This document shows, piece after piece, positions 1 through 9,076 of a stretch of DNA of 64,000 bases (positions are counted from its first letter, which is position 1; each line of letters begins with the position of its first letter). Made by a program: the position numbers and the translations under genes. Origin of the DNA: Roseibaca calidilacus (GTDB taxonomy: Bacteria; Pseudomonadota; Alphaproteobacteria; Rhodobacterales; Rhodobacteraceae). Under the pieces are notes generated by a model. That model saw nothing but the letters and a program-made list of their open reading frames with translations, was not told the origin of the DNA and did no database searches. The stretch covers positions 2,189,501-2,253,500 of the forward strand of contig NZ_FBYC01000004.1 of the NCBI RefSeq assembly GCF_001517585.1, written 5' to 3'.

Positions 1-178
1 CTTGCTTGTAGATCGTTCCGACCTGCGCGCGTTCTGCGTCCGACAGAACCGGCAAGTTGATCGCGCCGGGCACATGGTCTTGGGCGTATTCGGACGGGGC
101 GCGCACATCGATGATCGTGTCGAACCCTGCGCTGTCGAGCGCGCGGATGGTCGTTGGCCTGTAGCGGGGAAGTGTCAT
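1..178 (-). CDS. mnmH: tRNA 2-selenouridine synthase, N-terminal part (partial)
   Basis: The gene starts at an ATG at 178 and runs off the left edge, so only about 59 N-terminal residues are visible. They form the start of a rhodanese fold: a VDVR-type motif ([10 protein letters not shown]), then [10 protein letters not shown] and the stretch [16 protein letters not shown], which is characteristic of MnmH (SelU/YbbB) rather than ordinary rhodaneses. The family exchanges sulfur for selenium on 2-thiouridine at the tRNA wobble position, using a rhodanese domain followed by a P-loop domain. The catalytic Cys and the P-loop are outside the window, so activity cannot be judged. No selD is visible here. 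Confidence 0.82.
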   Translation of the reverse strand, partial: MTLPRYRPTTIRALDSAGFDTIIDVRAPSEYAQDHVPGAINLPVLSDAERAQVGTIYKQ

Positions 179-270
179 GCCCCGTGCTATAGCTGCTCTG
201 GCGCTGGGTGACACGCCAAAAAAAATGGCGCGGACAAGCCGCGCCAAGGTCAGAGAGAACTGGATGGCGC

Positions 271-498
271 TTAGGCGCGCCAGAAGGGTTTTTGTGTCTC
301 GCGCAGGGCTTGCCCTTCGGTCAGGCCAATATCGCGCCTGCCATGGACGTCCAGCTTGGCAAGATCGGCGCGGGTGCGGCGGCGTTCCGACCACTTCGCC
401 ACAGCCACGGCCACGCGCAGCGCCAGAACAGAAACCGCAGGCAGCGTGGTCGCAGCCGTCAGATAGTCCAAGGCGGAACGGTTCATGGTCTGTGTCAT
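271..498 (-). CDS. DUF1127 small basic protein
   Basis: This 75-residue protein ends with the DUF1127 signature: [15 protein letters not shown], then a closing KPFWRA. The N-terminal half is a hydrophobic/basic helix ([19 protein letters not shown]), as is usual for this family. DUF1127 proteins in alphaproteobacteria are small, often stress-induced, and some bind RNA and influence sRNA or phosphate and carbon responses. No precise role can be assigned to this copy. It is transcribed divergently from the MocR-type regulator at 593, and the 94-base gap contains a 13-base palindrome that might serve both genes. Confidence 0.85.
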   Translation of the reverse strand: MTQTMNRSALDYLTAATTLPAVSVLALRVAVAVAKWSERRRTRADLAKLDVHGRRDIGLTEGQALRETQKPFWRA

Positions 499-517
499 GG
501 CGAAACCCTTTCATTTG

Positions 518-530
518 TATTGACACAATA
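518..530. promoter_or_regulatory. Palindrome between DUF1127 and mocR-type genes
   Basis: TATTG-ACA-CAATA is a perfect inverted repeat that also contains a TTGACA -35-like hexamer. A second, wider inverted pair, TTTGTAT (514-520) and ATACAAA (554-560), brackets it. GntR/MocR regulators often bind such sites near their own promoter, so this is a candidate operator. Binding is inferred from position only. Confidence 0.35.
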
Positions 531-592
531 AGGAATTATTTGGCATTTACACGATACAAACACTCCCCCTCGCTGTCCAAGGAAACATTGTT

Positions 593-2002
593 ATGGATAC
601 AATTTTGCAGCACTACATGCCGGGGGGTGGGCGCTCCAAGTTTCGCGACGTGGTCGCCGCAATTCGGTCTGCAATCGCGCAAGGCAGTCTTGCGCCGGGC
701 GATCAATTGCCACCCGTCCGCGATCTGGCATGGAAGCTGGATATGACACCGGGCACCGTCGCACGCGCCTATGCGGCGCTGACGGATGAAGGCATTACCG
801 AAGGGCAAGTAGGGCGCGGCACCTTCATCGCCCCCCCCAGCACGCCCGTGCAATTCGTGCCAGAGCCGTGGTTTGACGCGGGCTTGGCGATAGAGGCCGA
901 GGCAGATGACCAAGTCAGCCTATTCGCCACCGCCCTGCCCGATATGGGGCAAGTGGCGCTGATCCATTCCGCCTTCGCGCGGCTGGGCAGCCGCTCGCCA
1001 CGCGACCTGCTGGCCTACCCCTCGCGCAGCACCTTCGAACCGGCACGCCGTGCTGTTCTGCATTGGCTGTCGGGGGCCGCGCTTGGCCCAATCGATCACG
1101 AAGACCTTGTGTTGTCACATGGCGGACAATCCGGCGTTTCGTTGGTGATGCAATCGGTTTTGCACGGGCGAAAACCCGTCGTCTTGCTGGAAGAGCTGAC
1201 CTATCCCGGCTTTCGCCGCGCCGCGCAATTGCTACGGGCCGATGTCGTGTCGGTTCCGATGGATGCGCAGGGCATCATCCCGGAAGCGCTGGCCGAGTTG
1301 GCACAAAAGCATGACGCGCAGCTTTTGTGCACCTGCCCCGAAGTGCACAACCCGACCGGTATTTTCACACCGGAAGAACGGCGCATCCAGATTGCAGAGG
1401 TCGCCGCACAGCACGGGCTGCACATTCTGGAGGATGATTGTTACCGCGTGGGCGATGCACGGGCGTCCAGCTACCGTGCGCTTTTGCCAGAGCTTGGGTG
1501 GTATGTGTCATCGCTGTCAAAATCGCTGACACCGGCCCTGCGAATCGGCTTTACCGTGGCCCCGCGCGCGCATGCCAGCACCTTGCGCCGTGCTGCCGAG
1601 CACGGATTCTTCGGGCTGGCACGCCCCTTGGCCGACCTGACAGAGGATTTGCTGCTGCGCCCCGAAACAGCAGAGGTCGCCGAGAAGGTGCGCGCCTGCT
1701 TGCAAAGCTATACACGCGTGGCGGTGAACGGGCTGGGCGGGTATGATCTGCGCTGGGGCGATGACATCCCGTTCCTGTGGCTAAACTTGCCAGACGGCTG
1801 GCGCGCGGGGTCTTTCACCAAGGCCGCCGCCAGCCGGGGGGTGCAATTGCGCTCTGCCGAGGATTTTGCGCTGCGCGACGCGCGTGTGCCCCATGCCGTG
1901 CGGATCGGGATCAACGCACAAATCGCGCTGCCCCGGTTCGAGAACGCAATCGCCCGGCTGCGCGACCTGCTCGACAACCCGCCAGAGGGGATGGTGGTCT
2001 AG
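593..2002 (+). CDS. MocR-type transcriptional regulator (GntR HTH + aminotransferase fold)
   Basis: This is a 469-residue MocR-subfamily GntR regulator. Residues about 10-80 are a winged helix (FRDVVAAIRSAIAQGSLAPGD, then LPPVRDLAWKLDMTPGTVARAY). The rest is a fold-type I aminotransferase domain that carries the PLP-lysine region SSLSKSLTPALRIGF. MocR proteins sense PLP or amino compounds and usually control vitamin B6, GABA, taurine or ectoine genes. The gene points toward the convergent omega-transaminase at 2047-3438, and only 44 bases separate the two ends. A link with amine catabolism is plausible but not shown. Length is normal for the family. Confidence 0.9.
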   Translation: MDTILQHYMPGGGRSKFRDVVAAIRSAIAQGSLAPGDQLPPVRDLAWKLDMTPGTVARAYAALTDEGITEGQVGRGTFIAPPSTPVQFVPEPWFDAGLAIEAEADDQVSLFATALPDMGQVALIHSAFARLGSRSPRDLLAYPSRSTFEPARRAVLHWLSGAALGPIDHEDLVLSHGGQSGVSLVMQSVLHGRKPVVLLEELTYPGFRRAAQLLRADVVSVPMDAQGIIPEALAELAQKHDAQLLCTCPEVHNPTGIFTPEERRIQIAEVAAQHGLHILEDDCYRVGDARASSYRALLPELGWYVSSLSKSLTPALRIGFTVAPRAHASTLRRAAEHGFFGLARPLADLTEDLLLRPETAEVAEKVRACLQSYTRVAVNGLGGYDLRWGDDIPFLWLNLPDGWRAGSFTKAAASRGVQLRSAEDFALRDARVPHAVRIGINAQIALPRFENAIARLRDLLDNPPEGMVV

Positions 2003-2046
2003 GCTAGGCAACAGGATCGCACCGTCGCGCCTGAGCGTGAAGCACC

Positions 2047-3438
2047 CTAGGCGGCAACCATGGCGCCATCACGCTGCAAATGCGCCAAGGTCTGGTCCAG
2101 CGCCCGGCGCGCCCGGCGGATCAACTCATCAATGTCATCGGTCGCAATCACCAAGGGCGGCGCGATAATCATCCGGTCGCCCACATGGCGCATGACCAGA
2201 TTGTTGGCGAAGCAATACTCGCGGCAGATATATCCGGCGTGACCAGCCTCTGCCGCAAAGCGCGCGCGGCGAGCTTTGTCGGGTGTCAGCGCCAAACTGG
2301 CCATCAGGCCACGGCTGACCGTCTCGCCCACCAAAGGGTGATCCGACAAGCTGCCCCATGCCTGCGCCAGATAGGGCGCGGCCACGTCGCGGACACGTTC
2401 GACAATCTCTTCTTCCTGCAAGATGCGCAGGTTTTCCAAGGCCACCGCCGCCGCCACCGGATGGCCGGAATAGGTATAACCGTGGTTGAATTCATCCTGC
2501 GCGATAGTCTGCGCCACCTCGTCACAGACAATGGACCCGCCGATGGGCTGATAGCCAGAGGACAACCCCTTCGCGATTGTCATGATATGCGGGCGAATGC
2601 CGTAGCTTTGCGACCCGAACCAATGGCCAAGGCGGCCAAAGCCGGTAATGACCTCGTCCGCAATCAGCAAAATGCCGTATTGGTCCACAATGCGCTGCAC
2701 TTCGGGCCAATAGCTGTCGGGCGGAATGATCACCCCACCTGCGCCCTGCACGGGTTCGGCAATGAATGCGGCCACATTCTCTGGCCCTAGTTCAAGAATC
2801 TTCTCTTCCAACTGGCGCGCGCGGGCCAAGCCGAATGCGTCGGGGGACATATCCCCCCCCTCGCCCCACCAATAGGGCTGGTCAATATGCACGATACCAG
2901 GAATGGGCAACCCGCCCTGCGCGTGCATGGCCGCCATCCCACCCAGCGATCCGCCGCCCATGGTCGAGCCGTGATAGCCGTTGCGCCGCGCAATAATGGT
3001 GCGCCGCGCGGGCTGGCCTTTCAGTGCCCAATATTGCCGGACCATGCGGATATTGGTGTCATTCGCTTCCGACCCGGACCCGGCAAAGAACACATGGTTC
3101 AGATCGCCCGGCGCCAGTTCGGCCAGCTTGGCGGCCAAGGTCAGCGCGGGCACATGGCTCGTCTGGAAAAACGTGTTGTAATAGGGCAATTCGCGCATTT
3201 GCCGCGCGGCGGCCTCTGCCAGTTCGGCGCGCCCATAGCCGATATTGACGCACCACAAACCCGCCATGCCGTCGATCAGTTCAGCCCCGTCGCTATCGGT
3301 CAGCCGCACGCCTTGCGCGCGGGTGATGATCCGCGCGCCCTTCGCGCCAAGCGCGCCATTGGCGGTAAACGGGTGCATGTGATGGGCCGCATCCAACGCC
3401 TGCAACTCGGCGGTGGGGGGCGTGTTGGTCAATGGCAT
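2047..3438 (-). CDS. Class III omega-transaminase (amine/beta-alanine:pyruvate type)
   Basis: This is a 463-residue PLP-dependent class III aminotransferase. Visible motifs are the cofactor-binding GSGSEANDTNIRMVR, the acidic residue in LLIADEVITGFGR that contacts the pyridine nitrogen, and the Schiff-base lysine in MTIAKGLSSGYQP. From memory it closely resembles the Ruegeria pomeroyi omega-transaminase SPO3471 (start TAELQALDAAHH, then NIGYGR). I chose the ATG at 3438, which gives the family-typical N-terminus; an in-frame upstream extension to 3540 lacks similarity. The enzyme moves amino groups from amines or beta-amino acids to pyruvate or a similar acceptor; the exact amine is unknown. 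Confidence 0.92.
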   Translation of the reverse strand: MPLTNTPPTAELQALDAAHHMHPFTANGALGAKGARIITRAQGVRLTDSDGAELIDGMAGLWCVNIGYGRAELAEAAARQMRELPYYNTFFQTSHVPALTLAAKLAELAPGDLNHVFFAGSGSEANDTNIRMVRQYWALKGQPARRTIIARRNGYHGSTMGGGSLGGMAAMHAQGGLPIPGIVHIDQPYWWGEGGDMSPDAFGLARARQLEEKILELGPENVAAFIAEPVQGAGGVIIPPDSYWPEVQRIVDQYGILLIADEVITGFGRLGHWFGSQSYGIRPHIMTIAKGLSSGYQPIGGSIVCDEVAQTIAQDEFNHGYTYSGHPVAAAVALENLRILQEEEIVERVRDVAAPYLAQAWGSLSDHPLVGETVSRGLMASLALTPDKARRARFAAEAGHAGYICREYCFANNLVMRHVGDRMIIAPPLVIATDDIDELIRRARRALDQTLAHLQRDGAMVAA

Positions 3439-3583
3439 GAACTGCTCCGCAAAAGGGTGTTGAGGCACCATACAAGCCGCGCCTTTAGGGTCAAGCAAGC
3501 GCGGCCTGCAACCCCGGATCTTGCCGCATGCGCACACCACCGGGCCTTTGCCCGGCGGCGCAACATCGCGGCATTGGCCAAGC

Positions 3584-4807
3584 TCAGAAAAACGCCTGAA
3601 GCCCGGTCTGCGCGCGGCCCAAGATCAGCGCGTGAACATCATGGGTGCCCTCATAGGTGTTCACCGTTTCCAGATTCACCATATGGCGCATGACTTGGTA
3701 TTCTTCGGAAATCCCATTGCCGCCATGCATGTCGCGGGCATGGCGAGCGATCTCCAACGCCTTGCCACAATTGTTGCGCTTGATAAGCGAAATCATCTCT
3801 GGCGCGGCCCCGGCATCGTCCATCAACCGCCCCACTTGCAGCGCGGCTTGCAAGCCCAGCGCGATTTCGGTTTGCATATCGGCCAGCTTTTTCTGGAACA
3901 GTTGCGTGCCCGCCAAGGGCTTGTCGAATTGCTTGCGGTCAAGGCCATATTGCCGCGCGGCATGCCAGCAGAATTCCGCCGCCCCCATCACGCCCCAAGC
4001 AATGCCGTAGCGCGCGCGGTTCAGGCAGCCGAACGGGCCTTTCAGCCCTTGAACATAAGGCAGCAGCGCATCTTCGCCCACTTCGACCCCGTCCATCACG
4101 ATTTCTCCGGTGGTCGAAGCGCGCAAGGACAGCTTGCCCCCGATCTTGGGCGCGCTCAGCCCCGTCATGCCTTTTTCAAGGATGAACCCGCGAATGCGCC
4201 CGCCATGCGCGTCGGACTTGGCCCAAACCACAAAGACATCGGCAAAGGGCGCGTTGGAAATCCACATCTTGGACCCGGTCAGCTTGTAGCCCGTGGCGGT
4301 CTTTTCGGCCCGTGTCTTCATGCCCGCAGGGTCCGAGCCCGCATCCGGTTCGGTCAGCCCGAAACAGCCAATCAACGCGCCCGAACACAGTCCGGGCAGG
4401 TATTTCTGCCGCTGCTCTTCGCTGCCATAGGCATAAATCGGGTAGATCACGAGCGAAGACTGCACCGACATCATGCTGCGATAGCCGGAATCGACACGCT
4501 CTATCTCGCGCGCGATCAGCCCGTAGGTGACGTAATTGGCCCCCAGCCCGCCATATGCCTCTGGCAGGGTTGCGCCCAGCAATCCGGCCTCACCCATCAG
4601 GGGGAACAGGTCGGGCGCGGATGTTTCATTGCGATAGGCATCAATCACACGCGGTTGCAGCACCGATTGCGCGAATTCCTGTGCGGCATCGCGCAACATG
4701 CGCTCATCTTCGGTCAGTTGGCGTTCCAGCCGCAGCGGGTCATCCCACGAAAACGTGCCCAGTTCCGGGGCGTCCTTGGCTTTCAGGGCAGGTTTGTCGA
4801 GCGGCAT
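3584..4807 (-). CDS. gcdH: Glutaryl-CoA dehydrogenase
   Basis: This is a 407-residue FAD enzyme of the acyl-CoA dehydrogenase family, oxidising and decarboxylating glutaryl-CoA to crotonyl-CoA in lysine and tryptophan breakdown. Diagnostic stretches are [12 protein letters not shown] (FAD/substrate contact), [16 protein letters not shown] and [20 protein letters not shown], which contains the catalytic Glu and the C-terminal signature of GcdH. The ATG at 4807 has a good ribosome site (GGAGGAA, six bases upstream), so the in-frame codon at 4819 was rejected. In related bacteria a divergent LysR gene (gcdR) regulates it. Here that gene is broken (see 5625-5930). Confidence 0.95.
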   Translation of the reverse strand: MPLDKPALKAKDAPELGTFSWDDPLRLERQLTEDERMLRDAAQEFAQSVLQPRVIDAYRNETSAPDLFPLMGEAGLLGATLPEAYGGLGANYVTYGLIAREIERVDSGYRSMMSVQSSLVIYPIYAYGSEEQRQKYLPGLCSGALIGCFGLTEPDAGSDPAGMKTRAEKTATGYKLTGSKMWISNAPFADVFVVWAKSDAHGGRIRGFILEKGMTGLSAPKIGGKLSLRASTTGEIVMDGVEVGEDALLPYVQGLKGPFGCLNRARYGIAWGVMGAAEFCWHAARQYGLDRKQFDKPLAGTQLFQKKLADMQTEIALGLQAALQVGRLMDDAGAAPEMISLIKRNNCGKALEIARHARDMHGGNGISEEYQVMRHMVNLETVNTYEGTHDVHALILGRAQTGLQAFF

Positions 4808-4888
4808 GGTTTCCTCCAATCATAGAACGGTTGCGCATGTCTTAGCTTGCACAAGGTGAACGATAAAAGGATAATTCCGAAAACTATC

Positions 4889-4903
4889 ATTCCAAATTGG
4901 AAT
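4889..4903. promoter_or_regulatory. Perfect 15-bp palindrome, LysR-type operator candidate
   Basis: ATTCCAAATTGGAAT is a perfect palindrome (7+1+7) of the T-N11-A class that LysR regulators bind. It lies 82 bases upstream of gcdH and directly before the place where the divergent LysR gene should begin. A half-similar ATTCCGAAA lies just before it at 4874. It is probably the surviving operator of a gcdR-gcdH pair. Confidence 0.55.
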
Positions 4904-5007
4904 AACATGTCCCGCTTCAGGCGTGATCGTCTTGATATTGTTGGTAGCTGGATCACTAGTATAAATGCAGTGACCCAAGGAAAGGTTGCCGTCGACCGGA
5001 GGTCTTC

Positions 5008-5652
5008 GTGAGCAAACTCTATTCTGACGATAAATTCACGATCACCAGAGGTTTTCTGGGGAAAGGCCTGATCGTTCGGGAAAACGTCACGCGCCGCAAA
5101 CATGGCGTGCCGCCCGACATCCTGTCGGCTTACGGGGCGCATATGGACTACCTGACATCGCTGAACCTGCCAAGAACGCAAGATGCCGTAATTGCTCATA
5201 GCATTTTGCAAAGGATGATCGCGGCTACGCTAGACCCGGACAATATCGCCGCGCACTTGTTCAAGACCAGCAAGCCCGAAACTATTGTCAACGCCGCACG
5301 CGAAGCCTTTGCAGAATTGGCAGGCAAACCCGAAAACCCGGCGGTGATCGTCTATCAGGACCACAATTTCCGCTACAGCTACGACGATGAAGTCGGCCTG
5401 CACTTCGTGTTCTGCAAGCGCACACGGCGCCAAGCGCGGGCGGGCGCGCGGCACCTGTCCATGCTGCGCCAGATGCTCAAACTCTGCGAAACCGATTTCA
5501 TCTTGACGCCAGACCAGAAGCTACGCGCGCAAGATCGCTGCCATGTCGCGTTCTGCGCCAGTGTCATGGGTGCCGAGAGTGACCCGACGCGCCGCGCGTT
5601 CGAGCATGGCGATGCCGACCGGAATTACAGACTCATCATCGGCCTTATATGA
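5008..5652 (+). CDS. Hypothetical protein, no recognisable family
   Basis: This 214-residue reading frame begins with GTG, preceded by a clear CCGGAGG ribosome site. I do not recognise a family. It is soluble, with no signal peptide or membrane span, and has a helical middle with a TSKPETIVNAAREAFAEL segment. A basic stretch (KRTRRQARAGARHLSMLRQ) suggests nucleic-acid contact, but there is no recognisable helix-turn-helix. It occupies the place where the body of the gcdR LysR regulator is expected, between that gene's probable operator and its C-terminal remnant. It therefore probably arrived by insertion or deletion fusion. It may not be functional. Confidence 0.5.
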   Translation: MSKLYSDDKFTITRGFLGKGLIVRENVTRRKHGVPPDILSAYGAHMDYLTSLNLPRTQDAVIAHSILQRMIAATLDPDNIAAHLFKTSKPETIVNAAREAFAELAGKPENPAVIVYQDHNFRYSYDDEVGLHFVFCKRTRRQARAGARHLSMLRQMLKLCETDFILTPDQKLRAQDRCHVAFCASVMGAESDPTRRAFEHGDADRNYRLIIGLI

Positions 5653-5930
5653 AAGCAACAGCTTAATCCCAACCACCTGCCATGGTGTTCGAGCATGTCT
5701 CGACCATGGCGCAAGCCTGCATCGCCGGGCTTGGCGTGGCGCTTTTGCCGGGCTTTCTGTTTCAGCCGGAACTTGCACGCGGCGAACTTAAATCCCTTGG
5801 CCATGACTGGGCCACGGGCGGCGGCTATTGGCTGATGACGCCAGAAGGCGCACGCGCCAACCCCGCCGCAGATGCCTTCCGCGAGTGGCTGTTGACAGAG
5901 GTCACACGCGGCGACGGGGCTTTCGCCTAG
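5625..5930 (+). pseudogene. C-terminal remnant of LysR regulator (gcdR-like)
   Basis: From 5682 the frame reads VFEHVSTMAQACIAGLGVALLPGFLF and continues to a normal LysR C-terminus (TPEGARANPAADAFREWLL). This is the end of the effector-binding domain of GcvA/GcdR-type LysR proteins. In another frame just before it, ESNSLIPTT resembles the preceding strand, so a small deletion or frameshift near 5670 also exists. The helix-turn-helix and about two thirds of the protein are missing. The position next to gcdH fits the family's usual activator. The remnant should have no DNA-binding function. Confidence 0.8.
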
Positions 5931-5979
5931 CGCCCGCGCTTGGTAAGCTAGACCCCTGTAATCAGGGCGTCCAAACACT

Positions 5980-7113
5980 ATGACAATGGACAACGCGAAA
6001 ACCCGTGTCACGCTTGTCGGTGCGGGGGTGAACATCATCTTGTCCACCGCCAAGATCGGGGCCGGCGTGGTGCTGGCCAGCCCGGCGCTGGTCGCGGACG
6101 GGGTGCATTCGCTGTCTGACTTGGTTTCGGATGTGCTTGTGCTCTGGGCGCTGCGGCATTCGGGCCGCGCCCCGGACGAAGACCACCCCTACGGCCATGG
6201 CCGGTTCGAGACGCTGGCGACCCTCGCCCTGTCGGCGGTGCTGGCCCTGACCGGCTTGGGCATTGCATGGGATGCCGCCCTGCGATTGCTGTCGGGTGCA
6301 GATAGCGCGCCGGGCGTGTGGGCGCTGGCAGTGATTGCGCTGTCCATCGTGACGAAAGAGATCCTGTTTCACTACACAAAGGGGGTGGGCGAGCGCGAAG
6401 CCTCTCGCATGATCGTTGCCAATGCGTGGCACCACCGAACCGATGCGCTGTCTTCGGTCGTGGCCTTGGTGGGCGTGGGCGCAGCGCAGCTTGGCTTTGG
6501 CTGGGGCGACCCGCTGGCAGCCATCATCATTGCCGCCATGCTGGCCCGTGTGGCGTGGGAATTTGGCAAGGGCGCGGTGGATGAGCTGGTCGACACCCAA
6601 GCGCCCGACAACCTGCGCGCCGATTTGCAGGACAGCCTGTCGCGCACCCCCGGCGTGCAGGGCCTGCGCGATTTGCGGATGCGCCAGCACGGCGCGCGCG
6701 CCGTGGCCGATGTGTCTGTCATGGTGGACCCGCATATTACCGTCACCGAAGGCCACCGCATTGCCGAGGCCGCCCGCGCCGATGCGCTGGGCCAGATCGA
6801 CGCGCTGGAAGACCTGATTATCCATGTGGAACCGGCAGGCCATTTCGACGGGTTCGGCGCGACCAAAGCGCCCTTGCGCGGCGAAATCGAAGGGCTGATC
6901 CTGACCTTGGCGCAAGCGCATCCCATGGTCGCCAAGGTCGCCCGTGTTCAGCTTGGGTATTTCGAAGACGGGTTGCACATTGAAGTGCTGGCCGGGTTGC
7001 ACGCCCATGCCGATCATGCCGCAACAGAGGCAGAGCTGACCGACACCCTGCGCCAAACCTTGCCGGAATTGCGCGCGCTCAGCCTGCACCGGCAGGCGGG
7101 CTTGCATGGTTAG
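5980..7113 (+). CDS. Cation diffusion facilitator family transporter
   Basis: This is a 377-residue CDF efflux protein (Zn/Fe/Mn/Co/Cd class). The membrane domain shows the metal-site motifs LVADGVHSLSDLVSD (HxxxD) and NAWHHRTDALSS (HxxxD), plus the cytoplasmic DEDHPYGHGRFE loop. A cytosolic C-terminal domain follows (VDELVDTQ, then DISVMVDP-like VADVSVMVDPHITVTEGH). An extra about 80 residues after that domain make it longer than the usual 300. The ATG at 5980 is used; the one at 5986 is equally possible. Metal specificity cannot be read with confidence from the sequence. Confidence 0.92.
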   Translation: MTMDNAKTRVTLVGAGVNIILSTAKIGAGVVLASPALVADGVHSLSDLVSDVLVLWALRHSGRAPDEDHPYGHGRFETLATLALSAVLALTGLGIAWDAALRLLSGADSAPGVWALAVIALSIVTKEILFHYTKGVGEREASRMIVANAWHHRTDALSSVVALVGVGAAQLGFGWGDPLAAIIIAAMLARVAWEFGKGAVDELVDTQAPDNLRADLQDSLSRTPGVQGLRDLRMRQHGARAVADVSVMVDPHITVTEGHRIAEAARADALGQIDALEDLIIHVEPAGHFDGFGATKAPLRGEIEGLILTLAQAHPMVAKVARVQLGYFEDGLHIEVLAGLHAHADHAATEAELTDTLRQTLPELRALSLHRQAGLHG

Positions 7114-7136
7114 CGCGCGCAGGTCATAACCCCGGC

Positions 7137-8495
7137 ATGGCCAAATCTGCCCCCCAGTTCACCTGCACCGCTTGCGGCGCGACCCATCGCAAATGGGCCG
7201 GGCAATGCGATGCCTGCAATGGCTGGAACACGATTGTCGAGGAAGCGCCCCTGTCGCGCGGCCCCGGCGCGCGGGCGATGAAGGGCAAGACCATTGCGCT
7301 TGGGTCACTGGCCGATGCGGAAGCCCCGCCGCCGCGCCAGTGTTCTGGCCTGAACGAACTGGACCGCGTGCTGGGCGGCGGTCTGGTCGCGGCCAGTGCC
7401 ATATTGGTGGGGGGTGATCCGGGTATCGGCAAATCCACGCTTCTGTTGCAGGCCACGGCGGCCTTTGCCCGTGCGGGCGCGCGCTGCATGTATATATCGG
7501 GCGAGGAAGCGGCAGCACAGGTGCGGTTGCGCGCCGCGCGGCTGGGCTTGTCGGATGCGCCGGTGCAGCTTGGGGCCGAAACCCATCTGCGCGACATCCT
7601 GACCACGCTGGACGCGGAACGCCCCGACCTTGTGGTGATCGATTCGATCCAGACCATGTGGCTGGATACCGTCGACAGTGCGCCGGGGTCGGTGGCCCAG
7701 GTTCGCGCGGCAGCCCATGAACTGGTCAGCTTTGCCAAGCGGCGCGGCGTGTCGGTCATCATCGTGGGCCATGTCACCAAGGAAGGCCAGATCGCCGGGC
7801 CGCGCGTGGTCGAACATATGGTCGATACGGTGCTGTATTTCGAAGGCGAACGCGGCCATCAGTTCCGCATTTTGCGCGCGGTCAAGAACCGCTTTGGCCC
7901 GGCAGATGAAATCGGCGTGTTCGAAATGACGGGAAGCGGGCTGGCCGAAGTCGCCAACCCCTCGGCCCTGTTTCTGTCCGAACGCGGCACGCCTGCGCCC
8001 GGATCGGTCGTCTTTGCCGGTATGGAAGGCACACGCCCCGTCCTGACAGAAATTCAGGCGCTGGTCGCACCCTCGCCACTGGGCACGCCGCGCCGCACTG
8101 TGGTCGGGCTGGACAGCGCGCGCCTGTCAACCGTTCTGGCAGTGCTGGAAGCGCGCTGCGGTATTCCTTTCGCGGGGATGGACGTGTTCCTGAACGTGGC
8201 AGGCGGTATGCGGGTCATGGAACCCGCCGCCGATCTGGCGCTGGCCTGCGCGCTTTTGTCGGCGCGCGAAGATCACGCACTTCCGCCCGAAACCGTGGTT
8301 TTCGGCGAAATCAGCCTATCGGGCGCCTTGCGGCCCGTGGTGCAGGCGGAAAACAGGTTGAAAGAAGCCCGAAAACTTGGTTTTAGCAGCGCCATAGGCC
8401 CCAGCCTTGCCAAACCGATCGACGTGGGCGGGATGCGGCTGAACCAGATGGATGATCTGGCGCAAGTGGTCGGTCAGGTTTTCGGCGCGGGATGA
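7137..8495 (+). CDS. radA: DNA repair protein RadA (Sms)
   Basis: This 452-residue RecA-like ATPase processes recombination intermediates and drives branch migration. It has a four-Cys zinc finger at residues 10-27 (C-x2-C ... C-x2-C), a Walker A GGDPGIGKST at 92-101, a DLVVIDSIQTM Walker B region, the RadA-specific KNRFG motif near residue 248, and a C-terminal Lon-protease-like domain (AGGMRVMEPAADLALA). All expected elements are intact. It lies 22 bases before cvpA, and the radA-cvpA pairing is common in alphaproteobacteria. Confidence 0.97.
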   Translation: MAKSAPQFTCTACGATHRKWAGQCDACNGWNTIVEEAPLSRGPGARAMKGKTIALGSLADAEAPPPRQCSGLNELDRVLGGGLVAASAILVGGDPGIGKSTLLLQATAAFARAGARCMYISGEEAAAQVRLRAARLGLSDAPVQLGAETHLRDILTTLDAERPDLVVIDSIQTMWLDTVDSAPGSVAQVRAAAHELVSFAKRRGVSVIIVGHVTKEGQIAGPRVVEHMVDTVLYFEGERGHQFRILRAVKNRFGPADEIGVFEMTGSGLAEVANPSALFLSERGTPAPGSVVFAGMEGTRPVLTEIQALVAPSPLGTPRRTVVGLDSARLSTVLAVLEARCGIPFAGMDVFLNVAGGMRVMEPAADLALACALLSAREDHALPPETVVFGEISLSGALRPVVQAENRLKEARKLGFSSAIGPSLAKPIDVGGMRLNQMDDLAQVVGQVFGAG

Positions 8496-8517
8496 TCCGC
8501 ACAGTAGGAGTAAGGTC

Positions 8518-9069
8518 ATGGACGCGTTTACACTGGTCGATGCAGGGGTCGCCGTCATCATCATCGTGTCGGGCATTCTGGCCTATTCACGCGGCTTCGT
8601 GCGCGAAACACTGGCGATTGTCGGCTGGATCGTGGCCGCCATCCTCGCCTTCATGCTGGCGCCCGCCGCGCAACCGCTGATCAGCGAAATTCCCTATCTT
8701 GGTAATTTTCTGGGCGATAGCTGCGAATTGACCGTGATCGCCGCCTTTGCCGCCGTGTTCGCGCTGTCGCTGGTGTTGACCTCGCTGTTCACGCCGCTGT
8801 TTTCGTCCTTCATTCGCAACTCTGCCCTTGGTGGCATCGATCAGGGCATGGGCTTTTTCTTTGGGGTGCTGCGCGGCATCCTTCTGGTGGCCGTGGCGTT
8901 GCTGGTCTTTGACCGCGCGGTACCGCCCGGATCGGTCGAGATGGTGGAAAACTCGCGCTCTGCTGCGGTGTTCAGCCAGTTGTCTGGCAATCTGAACAAC
9001 GCCGTGCCCACCGACGCGCCGAACTGGCTGGTTGCCCGGTATGAGCAACTGACCGCCAGTTGCCGTTAA
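8518..9069 (+). CDS. cvpA: CvpA family membrane protein
   Basis: This 183-residue protein has four predicted membrane spans and the CvpA pattern: LVDAGVAVIIIVSGILAYSRGFVRETLAIVGW, then GIDQGMGFFFGVLRGILLV. E. coli CvpA is needed for colicin V production and for envelope and bile tolerance; its biochemical role is unclear. The start is the ATG at 8518, with TAGGAG upstream. A longer in-frame extension overlaps radA and lacks similarity. It probably shares a transcript with radA. Confidence 0.9.
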   Translation: MDAFTLVDAGVAVIIIVSGILAYSRGFVRETLAIVGWIVAAILAFMLAPAAQPLISEIPYLGNFLGDSCELTVIAAFAAVFALSLVLTSLFTPLFSSFIRNSALGGIDQGMGFFFGVLRGILLVAVALLVFDRAVPPGSVEMVENSRSAAVFSQLSGNLNNAVPTDAPNWLVARYEQLTASCR

Positions 9070-9076
9070 CCACCGC

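Noticed and set aside
3521-4825. 434-codon open frame on the plus strand
   Set aside because: It is antisense to gcdH, has no start context and reads as Arg/His-rich low-similarity sequence, a high-GC shadow.
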